From: an uncultured Clostridia bacterium | GTDB taxonomy: Bacteria > Bacillota > Clostridia > TANB77 > CAG-508 | DNA length: 10,790 nucleotides | NCBI GenBank assembly: GCA_934149115.1 | Contig: CAKPDW010000053.1 | Location: 1 to 10,790, forward strand | Direction of reading: 5' to 3' | Shown here: positions 1-7,477 of the stretch, piece by piece | Position numbering within the stretch: the stretch's first letter is position 1 | Layout of the letters: every line of letters begins with the position of its first letter | Made by a program: the position numbers and the translations under genes | Notes under the pieces: generated by a model | Told to the model about the DNA's origin: nothing | What the model saw: only the letters and a program-made list of their open reading frames with translations | Databases searched by the model: none

Positions 1-71
1 GTTGCTTCCATGTCTAGGCAGTTTTCATTTTTAAATGATTTGAAATTTTTAAAACTAAATCTTATTAACAT
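1..71 (-). CDS. AAA15-type ATP-binding protein, N-terminal 23 codons only (runs off left edge)
   Basis: The minus strand from 71 reads MLIRFSFKNFKSFKNENC, then LDMEA, and leaves the window. This is the characteristic opening beta-strand pattern of AAA15/AAA21-type P-loop ATPases (SMC/OLD-like ABC-ATPase fold), whose N-termini run roughly 'MLI.FS.KN.KSF....LDM.A.S'. The Walker A motif would lie about 15-25 residues further on, outside the window. Start choice is strong: a consensus AAAGGAGG sits 8 nt upstream and a good promoter lies just beyond it. Family knowledge: such stand-alone ATPases often occur in defence islands, for example beside RloB-type partners. Whether a partner follows here cannot be seen. 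Only 23 residues are visible, so the family call is probable and the function is not established. Confidence 0.72.
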   Translation of the reverse strand, partial: MLIRFSFKNFKSFKNENCLDMEA

Positions 72-79
72 TTATGATT

Positions 80-87
80 CCTCCTTT
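80..87 (-). promoter_or_regulatory. Ribosome binding site of the AAA15-type gene
   Basis: The minus strand reads AAAGGAGG, followed by 8 nt and then ATG at 71. It is a full-consensus Shine-Dalgarno with ideal spacing. It fixes the start of the left-edge gene, which is too short in this window to be found as an open frame. Confidence 0.85.
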
Positions 88-96
88 ACTTTATAT

Positions 97-125
97 ATTA
101 TATGCTAAATTTTAAAAAATATCAA
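97..125 (-). promoter_or_regulatory. Sigma-A type promoter for the AAA15-type gene
   Basis: On the minus strand TTGATA (120-125) is followed by a 17-nt spacer and TATAAT (97-102). The -10 box is perfect, the -35 box has one mismatch and the spacing is optimal. The ATG is 25 nt downstream of the -10 box, leaving a short 5' leader that contains the ribosome site. The left-edge gene therefore probably has its own promoter and is not the tail of the large operon. The -35 box lies inside one arm of the 117-163 inverted repeat, so that repeat could also act as an operator. In such AT-rich DNA chance matches occur, but the spacing and gene position make this one credible. Confidence 0.65.
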
Positions 126-163
126 TATTTTTGAGATTTTTTCTCAAATTATATTGATATTTA
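117..163 (-). terminator. Hairpin with T-run, probable rho-independent terminator
   Basis: The arms are 117-136 (AAATATCAATATTTTTGAGA) and 142-163, complementary except for a small bulge or mismatch near the middle, with a 5-nt T loop. In the minus direction the second arm runs into TTTTTT (114-119), as expected for an intrinsic terminator ending transcripts from the phosphoesterase remnant or the upstream operon. The stem is AT-rich apart from the GAGA/TCTC block, so efficiency is uncertain. It overlaps the -35 box of the left-edge promoter, so a regulatory role cannot be separated from termination. Confidence 0.55.
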
Positions 164-198
164 AAATTTTTATTATTGCTAATATTTTGTTACGTGCC

Positions 199-228
199 AA
201 AGTTTTTTCAAAATTTTGAAAAAACTTT
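199..228. repeat. Perfect 30-nt palindrome
   Basis: Positions 199-213 (AAAGTTTTTTCAAAA) are exactly complementary to 214-228, giving 15 + 15 nt with no central spacer. In RNA it would fold as a stem with a small loop. On the plus strand the right arm merges with a T-run (226-230). On the minus strand no T-run follows beyond the arm. It could be a terminator for plus-strand transcription, a bidirectional terminator or a protein-binding palindrome. No plus-strand gene is visible in the window. Confidence 0.6.
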
Positions 229-388
229 TTAATTTTAGGAGCTTTTTTCATTTTTTTGAAACTTTCATTTTATTCATAACATACTTAAAAATAGATCCAC
301 ACTCATATATAGCATAGCTCCGCATAAATATTGAAACTTTTTCTAACTGATATTAGTTTATTATTTTGCTATTAATTTATCAATATCT

Positions 389-626
389 TTAAAATACACT
401 TTTATATTCTAATGGTACAATATTTTCATATAATAAAGTGAACTGTGAATTTACTTGTTTATAATCATGATAATGTCCAAAATACCATCTTTTAAGTGTC
501 CTTACTCCTCCAAAATCTCCGCATATTATTACATAATCATTCTTTTATCATTTATAATTGTATTTGAAAGTTTTCTTCTGTTAATTTTAAAAAATCACTA
601 TGTGTGTCTCATGTTATGTATATCAT
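389..626 (-). pseudogene. Decayed metallophosphoesterase (calcineurin-like), nonsense + frame change + internal deletion
   Basis: From an ATG at 626 the minus strand reads MIYIT*DTHSDF, then LKLTEENFQ. This is the start of a clostridial metallophosphoesterase in which the glycine of the metal-binding G-D-x-H motif has become TGA (609-611). A second stop follows. The reading then resumes in another frame at about 541 as NDYVIICGDFGGV. It jumps directly to RTLKRWYFGHYHDY and runs to YENIVPLEYKSVF and a TAA at 389-391. The metal-binding signatures G-D-(T)-H, GDFGG and GHYH are recognisable, but the middle of the enzyme, including the expected GNHE block, is gone. Family members have roughly 230-250 residues, and about 80 codons' worth remains. 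At least three independent lesions mean this is an old remnant, not a sequencing error. The family call is from pattern recognition and I hold it with good confidence. Confidence 0.82.
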
Positions 627-680
627 AATTCTCGCTTCAATAATTTTTTTCTTAGAATTATACTTTAAATTATATTCTTA
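627..680. other. Short gap after the operon with imperfect inverted repeat
   Basis: The gap follows the TAA of the NERD-helicase gene. Positions 652-680 contain an imperfect inverted repeat (TTAGAATTATA ... TATATTCTTA) with one mismatch, one bulge and an AT-only stem. No T-run follows it on the minus strand, so it is a poor terminator. The better candidate stops for minus-strand transcription are further left, at 117-163. Confidence 0.3.
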
Positions 681-2393
681 TTAAATTTTCTTATATCTTG
701 AATTAAATAATGTTGCTAATGATTTATATGGATTATTTGATTTTCTATAACCAACTTTTTCAAGTAGCTCATTACATTCTTCTTCTGACAAATTTGATAT
801 TATATTTAATTTATATTTTGCTCTTGATGCACCTACATATAACAATTGTTCTAATTCCTCTCTTATTAGATCTTTATCAATATCAACTAATATAACTGTT
901 TCAGCTTCTAAGCCTTTATATTTTCTACATGTTGTAAATGGATATTTGTTGCCATTATATAAGTAATTTCCATTAGAACATTCATTTCTTAATATACTAT
1001 TTTCTTCAGTTTTACAGGTTAAAATTTGAATATTAGTATATTTGTCGTCTAATAATTTATCAATTAAATAATTAAGTATATGTACATTTTCTTCATTTTT
1101 TGTAGAATAATACATATCCGCTTGTTCTCCTACTAATGCTCCTTCATACATTTTGGGTGTTTTATTATTTCCTAAAAATCTTAATGATGTTCTTGCTATA
1201 TTAATTGTATTTCTACAATTTTTATATAAAGTAAGTTTGCAATCCGCATTTAATATATAATCTGGAACTTTTGTTGATTGGACCATTTGATTCTTATCAT
1301 AAAATAAATAGAACGTTCCATTTAATTCTTCATTATCAATTACATTAGCTCTTAATAAATCTAAAATTTCTTCTTCATCTATATCATATTTTCCAAAATC
1401 CTGACCTTCATCTATAATTATATGTTTATATGGAAAAGACTTTTTATCATACATTTCTATAAGTACCTCATTAAGAGCCTGATAGTCTGGCTTTGAAGAA
1501 TTAGTAAATTTACATGCCAAGCCATCAATTGTCATAAAATCAACATTTTCATAAGTATAATTTGTCTTTAAATATTCTTTTAAATAAAAGTTATAACATA
1601 AAAACAATACTTTTTCGTTTTTATCTGAATGTCTTCTTGCTTTTTCTAAAGCCATTACTGTTTTTCCCGTTCCTGCCATTCCATTAATTATAGCACTATT
1701 TTGTTCTTCTAAATAATTTAATAACGCTATTTGTTCATCCAACATCTTTTTAAAGACTTGTTTTCTATGATTTAACTTCATTTCTGGTATTGAAATAAGA
1801 TTAAAATGTGGTGCTAAAACCTTATTCAATATTAGTTTTGTTTCATTTGTATCTATATTAGTTTGTATATTATTAGGTAATTGTATATCAAAAATTTTGG
1901 ATATACTTTCTTCAATATGATCTATCGAATCACTTGTTAACATTATATTCAAATCTGCTTCTGCTGGCAATTCTACATTTTCAAATTTAGATTTTGATAT
2001 TGATGGAAACCAAACTGCATGCAATAATTTACATTTTTTCAAAATATATTCTAAGCCACTATTTTTTATATACATACTTAACTTCCATTTATTATTACTT
2101 GCTTGATGGAAAGGTCCATCATGGCTCATTAAAATATCACTACCATATTTCCATTTTCCATCTTCATATTTTACATTTCCCGCTTTTGCCTCTATACATA
2201 AAATTCCTTTTTGTTGATTAAATATAACAAAATCTGTTTCACTCTCATATATCTTTTCATCAATTACATTTACGATTTTAAAAGAATGGAATACATAATA
2301 TGTATCTGGCAGTTTTTCAAGTGCCTCAAACATCAGATCTTCTTTACTATTTATACTAAATTCTTTTGGTTTATTAGGATACATTATAGCCAT
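681..2393 (-). CDS. NERD domain-containing SF1 (UvrD-type) helicase
   Basis: This 570-residue protein fuses an N-terminal NERD (nuclease-related) domain, about residues 15-135, to a compact UvrD/Rep-like helicase, about 210-535. In the NERD part, D54 and the E68-A-K70 pair match the PD-(D/E)xK-like D...ExK arrangement, so catalytic residues look intact. Helicase motifs are complete: Walker A GMAGTGKT (238-245), Walker B IIIDEGQD (325-332), motif III LFYDKNQM (363-370), YKNCRNT (390-396), motif V around KGLEAETVILVD (493-504) and motif VI LYVGASRAKYK (518-528). The likely role is ATP-driven translocation on, and possible cleavage of, nucleic acid in the cytoplasm. There is no signal peptide or membrane segment. 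It is the last gene of the operon, starting 4 nt after the giant helicase stops, with its ribosome site inside that gene. A second ATG at codon 4 is an alternative start, but the first is better spaced. The defence role is inferred from context. Family assignment is firm. Confidence 0.93.
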   Translation of the reverse strand: MAIMYPNKPKEFSINSKEDLMFEALEKLPDTYYVFHSFKIVNVIDEKIYESETDFVIFNQQKGILCIEAKAGNVKYEDGKWKYGSDILMSHDGPFHQASNNKWKLSMYIKNSGLEYILKKCKLLHAVWFPSISKSKFENVELPAEADLNIMLTSDSIDHIEESISKIFDIQLPNNIQTNIDTNETKLILNKVLAPHFNLISIPEMKLNHRKQVFKKMLDEQIALLNYLEEQNSAIINGMAGTGKTVMALEKARRHSDKNEKVLFLCYNFYLKEYLKTNYTYENVDFMTIDGLACKFTNSSKPDYQALNEVLIEMYDKKSFPYKHIIIDEGQDFGKYDIDEEEILDLLRANVIDNEELNGTFYLFYDKNQMVQSTKVPDYILNADCKLTLYKNCRNTINIARTSLRFLGNNKTPKMYEGALVGEQADMYYSTKNEENVHILNYLIDKLLDDKYTNIQILTCKTEENSILRNECSNGNYLYNGNKYPFTTCRKYKGLEAETVILVDIDKDLIREELEQLLYVGASRAKYKLNIISNLSEEECNELLEKVGYRKSNNPYKSLATLFNSRYKKI

Positions 2394-2397
2394 AAAA

Positions 2398-5300
2398 TCA
2401 CACCTCTATCAATTTCAAAAATTCATCTATATCAAATTTTTCTTTCATACAAAAACACTTCCATCCAGTATTTTTAGCCTTTAGATAATCCTCATAATTG
2501 CTCGTTAAAAACAACATAACTTTTTTGCTTTTCCATATTTCGTTAACCATAAATTCTTCATTTTTATCAGTATTTGTTACAACTTCATTATATATCGGCT
2601 TATCCATATTTCTTCCTTCCGACTTTCTAACTAATTTATCTATTATTAGTATTTCATCATCATCACAATCTTCTGCTAAATTTGCCCATATTTCCTTTAC
2701 ACTACTCGAATCTTGATACATTCCCTGATTTTCAAATTTTAAATTTGCCTCATCAATTTGTTCTCGTTGTTCATACTTTGAATTATCTAACTCTATTTCT
2801 TTTATTTCAGGATTAATCTCTTTATTTATACAAAAATTATCATAGAAATCAATTGCATAAATTCTTTTCAATATTTCATGTTGCCTTTGGTTATAATAAT
2901 TACATAAGCAACTATAACAAGCTGTATCTTTAGCTTCTCCACCACAATCACAGTTATTTACAACTCTCTTACCATATCTAAGCATATTGATAAAAGTATC
3001 TTTATTTTCAAGTTTCCTTACATAACCTGCTCCACCAGGTGTATTATCAAATAATATACAACCGAAATTTCCTTCTGGTGTACTATTATCTCTATACCAT
3101 TGAATACACCCTGCTAATTCTTTTCGATCAATGTTCAAAGTTCTACATAACCCTTCTAATAGCGAATATAATATTGTCCATGCTCTTTCTACCGATTTCA
3201 TATCTATATCTCTAAATTTTATAAAAACTACATCCGTTTGAAACTCATGTCCTAATGTATATTTATACAATTTTCCGTTACAAATATGTCCACTTGGAGT
3301 AGTATGTTTATACTCTACTATGCCACCTGAAAATTTATCACTAACTCTTCCATAACCACAATTTTCACATATATAAAAATCGGCTTTGTTTAAAACCGCT
3401 AATGAATCCATTTTGCTATTTCCTATTGAGATTCTTTGTTCTCCTATTTGGTAATCCTTAAATTCTACTTTATTTTCATCCCCTATATATGAAATTTGTC
3501 CTCTATATGTTTTTTCTGGTTTATTTAATCCTACATCTTTTGGCCCTTCTGTATCAAGTACAAAACCAAACTTTGGTATTAAGTATTGTTCTAACTTTCT
3601 AGTAACTTTATTGCCACATTGTCTACACTCTGTGATTGTCTTTATATTTGGTACTCTTGTTAAGGTCTTACATTCATCACATTCGTAATAATAATATTTG
3701 GGCCATTCATATCCCGCAATTTTTTTTATGTATCTACTTTTATATAATTTTCCATCAGCCACAACTTCCGATTCTGGTGCATACTCTGATATTGCTGAAA
3801 GTAAATCTCTACTTAAATTTATATTATTGCTATGAGAATTTTTGTATGATGGTTCTTGCAATTCAACCGAATCAACTGGAAAACCATATTTAGGAATTAT
3901 ATTGTTTTTAGACAAAAATTCTATAATTCTTTGGTCTTTCAAAGTATCAATAGAACGTTTTATCCAGTCAGTTGGTTTGTTTTCAGCATTTCTTTTATTT
4001 TTTTCTCTATCCAAATCTTCTATTAAAGTTTGATATTTATTTAAAGCTATATCTGCAATTCCATCTTTTTTATTTGAATTAAAAAGTCTTTCCTCCCATT
4101 CAAAATTATTTATGCCAAGTTTTTTCTTTAAGTTTTCTGGCACAACTTCATTAAGATATTTTTTTAATTCTTCTGGATTACTGTCTATATATCTTTTTAG
4201 TTTTTCAAATCCTTCATTATCAATAAATTTACCTATATTATCCATATACATATTTACATTATTTCTCCAGAAAAATGAAAATGCTGATGCTAAAATGTGT
4301 CTTAATACAATTTTTTCATTGTTTACATTTAATACTGGCGGTACTATCGTTCCTTCTATCATATCTGTAGGATTTTTAAAATAGTTTAAATCATGTGAAC
4401 TATTAGGACAAAATGTTACAGCATATGCTGCTGATTTTAAACTACGTCCTGCACGTCCTGCCCTTTGTGCATAATTTGCAGGAGATGGTGGCATATTTCT
4501 CATAAATACTGTTTCAAGTGAACCAACATCTACCCCCATTTCAAAAGTTGTAGAACAACTAAGGACATTTATTTCCTTGTCTTTAAATTTCTTTTGATAT
4601 TCATAGGCTTTATCGCTAGAAAGCTGTGCTGTATGTTCTCTCACAACCATCGGAGAAATGTCCAATTTTGTATAAAGGTTGTAATAATGGTTATCTTTTA
4701 ATTTTTCTTTATATTGATATTCAACTAATTTTCCATTACATCTAGGGTTATCACAAATTCCTTTTACATTATATGCAGAAACATTTTTACAGACTTCACA
4801 AATATATAATTTGTCTATTTTTTTTGCTTTAATTTTATCTATATTTAATTGATATGGTTTTTTATTATTTCTAAATTCTACCTGTTTTATATATTTTTCT
4901 GCTACTAACTTACTCCATATTGACCTCAATAACTTTCTTGCTTCTTCTTCATTGCCACTTAATACTTTTGTTAAATATTTTAATCTTTTATTGGTCTTAT
5001 TACTTTCAGGTATCCATGATTCAACATTACTATTTTTTTCACATTCACATTCATATCCTTTCTGAAAACCAGAAAATGTAAATCTTCCCACTTCCACATC
5101 TGTAAAAGGCATTCCTGTATCAACTGCTGCATCTTTCATAAAATAAATCATTAATTCTCTAAAAATTTCATTTACCTCTTGTTTTGATAAATCTAATTTT
5201 TCTATTCCAGGCATATTAAAATCAACTTCAAATTTCAAAAAACCATTCTTTAGTAAGGAATTTTTAGCTTTATAGTTTGACATTTCAAGTAATATTTGAA

Positions 5301-7029
5301 TCCATGCTTCTTTTTGTATTGAATTTTCACTTGCATTTGGCATTACATTATACTTTTTAAATTTATCTGCTAAAATAATAGCAAAATTTTCAAGTGACAT
5401 TCCCAAATCGAATTCGTTTTCTTTTTCTTGCAATATTTCATAAATTATCCTTTTAACCAAAGAATTTCTGTAAGTTCCTTCAAGATATGATGCAAAAAAT
5501 GCTGCCGTTTGTCTTCCATCCGAAAAAGCTAAAAATTGTTTTGATAACCTTTTAGTTTCATCTTTTACAATCTTTGAATCTCCAAAAAAATCATCTTTTA
5601 TAATTTCTACTCTTTCATGATGTTCTACACTTGGCAATTCATTATATAATGCTGTTGAAATTACTGCTGTTGCAGCTTCATTTCCTAAATGATATGGTCT
5701 TAATATCGTGGTCTGACTATTACTACTATGACAACAAGGGCATTTATGCAACAACTCTCCCTTAGCTTTCACTTTAATAACTTTATTAATATATTTACTT
5801 CCATGTCCACATTGTAACCCATTAACAGATGATGCTTTTTTTATTTCTCCACATTTTGAGCAAAGTTGATATGTATCTTCATCTTCGTTGTCTTCATCTT
5901 CTGGATCATATTCTCCGCTTAATAAATATACTTCTGGACTATAATCATCATTAAATTTAGATTTTTGTACTAAATGCCCTTCTCCATCTTCTTGACCTGT
6001 AATAAATAATGCATTACAATTATTGCAAAAAGAGATTTCATAAACCTTGTATCCTATATCAAAATCATTGTATGGATTTTCCTTATAAACTTCCATTTTG
6101 TTTATAAATAGTTTTTCTAAAGGTTTTAAAGTAACAAATACACCTTCGATTCCTCTTAAAAACATATGATATTTAGCCTCAAATAATCTTTCATTATTTT
6201 TCATAGCATTTGAAGCAACAGCTATAAAATCCGTAAAATCTTCTACTGAAATATTTAGTTCACTTGCAACATTATTTAAACTTTTAATTTTTTTATATAA
6301 AACATCTCTTACTTTATAATAAAATTTATCATGTAATATTAGATCAAATATTTTTTCTTCGTTGTTATCCCCTCTTAGACTATATGAACTTAATTTTTTT
6401 GTCACACTTTCAACGTCATTATTTCTAATTGCTTCAGCCAATTCTTTATACGCTTGAAAATCTACATTTATTAAATTATGTTCTGGTGTGATTTGACTTG
6501 TATATGATCTGATAATTGATTGTTCATTAAATTTTGCATCACATAATGATTGTGCAAAATTTATAATTTCATTATTAGAATTTTTATCTCCTAATGTAGC
6601 ACTTGTCAATATATATTTTAAATCATTTCTTCCTAACATTGCTTTAACTCTTTTCAACAATGTTGCTACTTCTATTCCATTAGCTCCATTGTATGAATGT
6701 GCCTCATCCAATACAATATACTGCCATTTATCTGCATATTGTGGACCTAATATAATGTTATCTCCTGGTCGTAACAAAATATATTCTAACATTGCATAAT
6801 TTGTTATCAAGATATTAGGTGGTGTATTCCTCATTTGTTCTCTACTGATTATTTCATTTTTTCTCCATGGATATTCCTCATCTTCTACCTCCATGTATAT
6901 TTTTTCTGCCTCTTTTTGTTTTTCTTTTGTTTCTCCAGTAAACCTTCCAAATGTTATCGCACCATCAATATCCATATCATACAATATTTCTCTAATTCTT
7001 CTAATTTGATCATTAACTAGAGCATTCAT
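2398..7029 (-). CDS. C-terminal fragment of the giant helicase: RecA cores, zinc ribbons, DUF1998
   Basis: In this frame the sequence is open up to 7149 and reads G-T-G-S-G-K-T-E-S-F before the first Met at 7029, which is only the M of motif Ia (YPMNALVNDQ). No Shine-Dalgarno precedes 7029, so independent initiation there is unlikely. Residue numbers here count from that Met. Zinc-ribbon Cys pairs occur at CNNC (335-338), CSKC (390-393) with C407, CPCC (430-433), CEVC (744-747) with two more Cys near 759-764, CDEC (1117-1120) with CRQC (1135-1138), and CENC (1221-1224). An acidic linker (EYDPEDEDNEDED, 373-385) separates the first two. DUF1998 covers about 1250-1390. The tail ends in a W-x-x-x-K-V-M-L-F ... 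GWK arrangement that resembles the degenerate nuclease-like end seen in some DUF1998 helicases. That last reading is tentative. Confidence 0.85.
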   Translation of the reverse strand: MNALVNDQIRRIREILYDMDIDGAITFGRFTGETKEKQKEAEKIYMEVEDEEYPWRKNEIISREQMRNTPPNILITNYAMLEYILLRPGDNIILGPQYADKWQYIVLDEAHSYNGANGIEVATLLKRVKAMLGRNDLKYILTSATLGDKNSNNEIINFAQSLCDAKFNEQSIIRSYTSQITPEHNLINVDFQAYKELAEAIRNNDVESVTKKLSSYSLRGDNNEEKIFDLILHDKFYYKVRDVLYKKIKSLNNVASELNISVEDFTDFIAVASNAMKNNERLFEAKYHMFLRGIEGVFVTLKPLEKLFINKMEVYKENPYNDFDIGYKVYEISFCNNCNALFITGQEDGEGHLVQKSKFNDDYSPEVYLLSGEYDPEDEDNEDEDTYQLCSKCGEIKKASSVNGLQCGHGSKYINKVIKVKAKGELLHKCPCCHSSNSQTTILRPYHLGNEAATAVISTALYNELPSVEHHERVEIIKDDFFGDSKIVKDETKRLSKQFLAFSDGRQTAAFFASYLEGTYRNSLVKRIIYEILQEKENEFDLGMSLENFAIILADKFKKYNVMPNASENSIQKEAWIQILLEMSNYKAKNSLLKNGFLKFEVDFNMPGIEKLDLSKQEVNEIFRELMIYFMKDAAVDTGMPFTDVEVGRFTFSGFQKGYECECEKNSNVESWIPESNKTNKRLKYLTKVLSGNEEEARKLLRSIWSKLVAEKYIKQVEFRNNKKPYQLNIDKIKAKKIDKLYICEVCKNVSAYNVKGICDNPRCNGKLVEYQYKEKLKDNHYYNLYTKLDISPMVVREHTAQLSSDKAYEYQKKFKDKEINVLSCSTTFEMGVDVGSLETVFMRNMPPSPANYAQRAGRAGRSLKSAAYAVTFCPNSSHDLNYFKNPTDMIEGTIVPPVLNVNNEKIVLRHILASAFSFFWRNNVNMYMDNIGKFIDNEGFEKLKRYIDSNPEELKKYLNEVVPENLKKKLGINNFEWEERLFNSNKKDGIADIALNKYQTLIEDLDREKNKRNAENKPTDWIKRSIDTLKDQRIIEFLSKNNIIPKYGFPVDSVELQEPSYKNSHSNNINLSRDLLSAISEYAPESEVVADGKLYKSRYIKKIAGYEWPKYYYYECDECKTLTRVPNIKTITECRQCGNKVTRKLEQYLIPKFGFVLDTEGPKDVGLNKPEKTYRGQISYIGDENKVEFKDYQIGEQRISIGNSKMDSLAVLNKADFYICENCGYGRVSDKFSGGIVEYKHTTPSGHICNGKLYKYTLGHEFQTDVVFIKFRDIDMKSVERAWTILYSLLEGLCRTLNIDRKELAGCIQWYRDNSTPEGNFGCILFDNTPGGAGYVRKLENKDTFINMLRYGKRVVNNCDCGGEAKDTACYSCLCNYYNQRQHEILKRIYAIDFYDNFCINKEINPEIKEIELDNSKYEQREQIDEANLKFENQGMYQDSSSVKEIWANLAEDCDDDEILIIDKLVRKSEGRNMDKPIYNEVVTNTDKNEEFMVNEIWKSKKVMLFLTSNYEDYLKAKNTGWKCFCMKEKFDIDEFLKLIEV
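2401..2406 (-). promoter_or_regulatory. Ribosome binding site of the NERD helicase, embedded in the upstream gene
   Basis: The minus strand reads GAGGTG, then TGATTTT (7 nt), then ATG at 2393. The GAGGTG codons are the last two sense codons (E, V) of the giant helicase, and its TGA stop lies between the site and the start. Termination and initiation are therefore next to each other, suggesting coupled translation. The frame break in the giant helicase would remove ribosomes arriving here in frame. Confidence 0.75.
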
Positions 7030-7126
7030 AGGATATATTATTAAAGTTCTAACTCCTGGTCCTAATGTTCCTTTCTCTTTTTCCTCCAGTAATTGATTTA
7101 TTACTGGTATTAAAAAAGATTCAGTT

Positions 7127-7474
7127 TTACCAGAACCTGTTCCGAGTCGTTACAATTAAGTTTTTTCCTTCTTTTGCTTTTAAAATAGCTTCTTCTTGGT
7201 GTGCATATAATGTTCTATCCTCTGGATGAAATTTTTTTAACTTTAATATTTCTTTTGATAAAAATCCTTCTTCAACTAAATCTGCTATCCTTTTTCCTTT
7301 TTTATATGGATCTGTCATACTTATATATGGTCCATCTGCAATAGCTTTGCTTTTTTCCAATTCCTTTTTTAATTGTTCATTATATTTTTCATTATTTGTG
7401 TTAAATGTTGTTAGTAAATATCTTCTATAAAAATCCGTTATTTTTTTTGAACTTTCGGATGGTCTAAATATCAT
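7127..7474 (-). CDS. N-terminal stub of the giant helicase (115 codons, ends in Walker A)
   Basis: This is the product predicted from the sequence as written. Residues 1-110 are genuine helicase N-terminus: a basic, helical region, a DPYKKGKR stretch and LYAHQEEAILKAKEGKNLIV, which leads into the P-loop. The frame then changes, and the last residues RNRFW are out-of-frame translation of the P-loop codons before TAA at 7127-7129. The start is well supported by AAGGAG spaced 7 nt away. It has no catalytic motif of its own and would be inactive. Confidence 0.8.
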   Translation of the reverse strand: MIFRPSESSKKITDFYRRYLLTTFNTNNEKYNEQLKKELEKSKAIADGPYISMTDPYKKGKRIADLVEEGFLSKEILKLKKFHPEDRTLYAHQEEAILKAKEGKNLIVTTRNRFW

Positions 7475-7477
7475 TTC

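Larger units (their letters stand above)
72..388. other. Non-coding stretch between left-edge ATPase gene and phosphoesterase remnant
   Basis: This 317-nt stretch holds the ribosome site (80-87), promoter (97-125), bulged hairpin (117-163) and perfect palindrome (199-228) listed separately. From 229 to 388 I see no convincing gene or RNA structure. A 25-codon minus-strand frame at 248-325 has no ribosome site and no recognisable sequence. The decamer TTGAAACTTT occurs twice, at 256-265 and 331-340, which is unremarkable at this base composition. Confidence 0.6.
2398..7474 (-). pseudogene. Giant DEAH helicase with DUF1998 module (Druantia DruE / DISARM Drm-like), frameshifted in Walker A
   Basis: The gene runs from ATG 7474 to TGA 2398. 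Its two halves are in different frames because of one extra base within 7141-7150. Dropping the C at 7144 gives a continuous 1691-residue protein with Walker A T-G-T-G-S-G-K-T-E at 110-118. Reconstructed order: N-terminal region with a Q-motif-like LYAHQEEA; RecA1 with YPMNALVNDQ (147-156), DEAH (256-259) and TSAT (290-293); several zinc ribbons; RecA2 with LAFSDGRQ (648-655), STTFEMGVDVG (974-984) and QRAGRAGR (1003-1010); more Cys pairs; DUF1998 with PGGAGY (1479-1484) and clustered Cys (1508-1524); and a C-terminal extension of about 150 residues. SF2 helicases with DUF1998 occur in Druantia (DruE), DISARM (split as DrmA/DrmB) and other defence systems, where they act on invading DNA. The length fits DruE-like proteins. 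As sequenced it cannot make a full helicase. If the extra base is an error, the gene is intact, since I see no other lesion. Confidence 0.88.

Noticed and set aside
248..325. 25-codon minus-strand frame (MRSYAIYECGS...)
   Set aside because: No Shine-Dalgarno, no recognisable family and chance length. Kept only as part of the non-coding description.
600..626. TGA in the phosphoesterase remnant read as a recoded sense codon
   Set aside because: The family has glycine there (GGA to TGA is a single change), the large genes use TGA and TAA as stops, and further lesions follow, so simple decay explains it.
710..895. Plus-strand open frames at 710-895, 1994-2221, 2211-2477, 2498-2716, 3636-3893, 3842-4033, 4112-4384, 6835-7020, 8081-8326 and 10231-10479
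   Set aside because: All lie opposite well-supported minus-strand genes, translate to low-complexity Ile/Leu/Tyr/Phe-rich strings typical of antisense AT-rich DNA, and resemble no protein family.
7029..7060. Independent translation start at ATG 7029 for the C-terminal fragment
   Set aside because: No ribosome site precedes it, and the Met belongs to the conserved motif Ia (YPMNALVNDQ), so it is internal to the protein.
7127..7160. Programmed frameshift or phase-variable switch in the giant helicase
   Set aside because: No slippery heptamer, no homopolymer or short tandem repeat at the shift, and no pausing structure evident. Helicases of this family are normally encoded in one frame.
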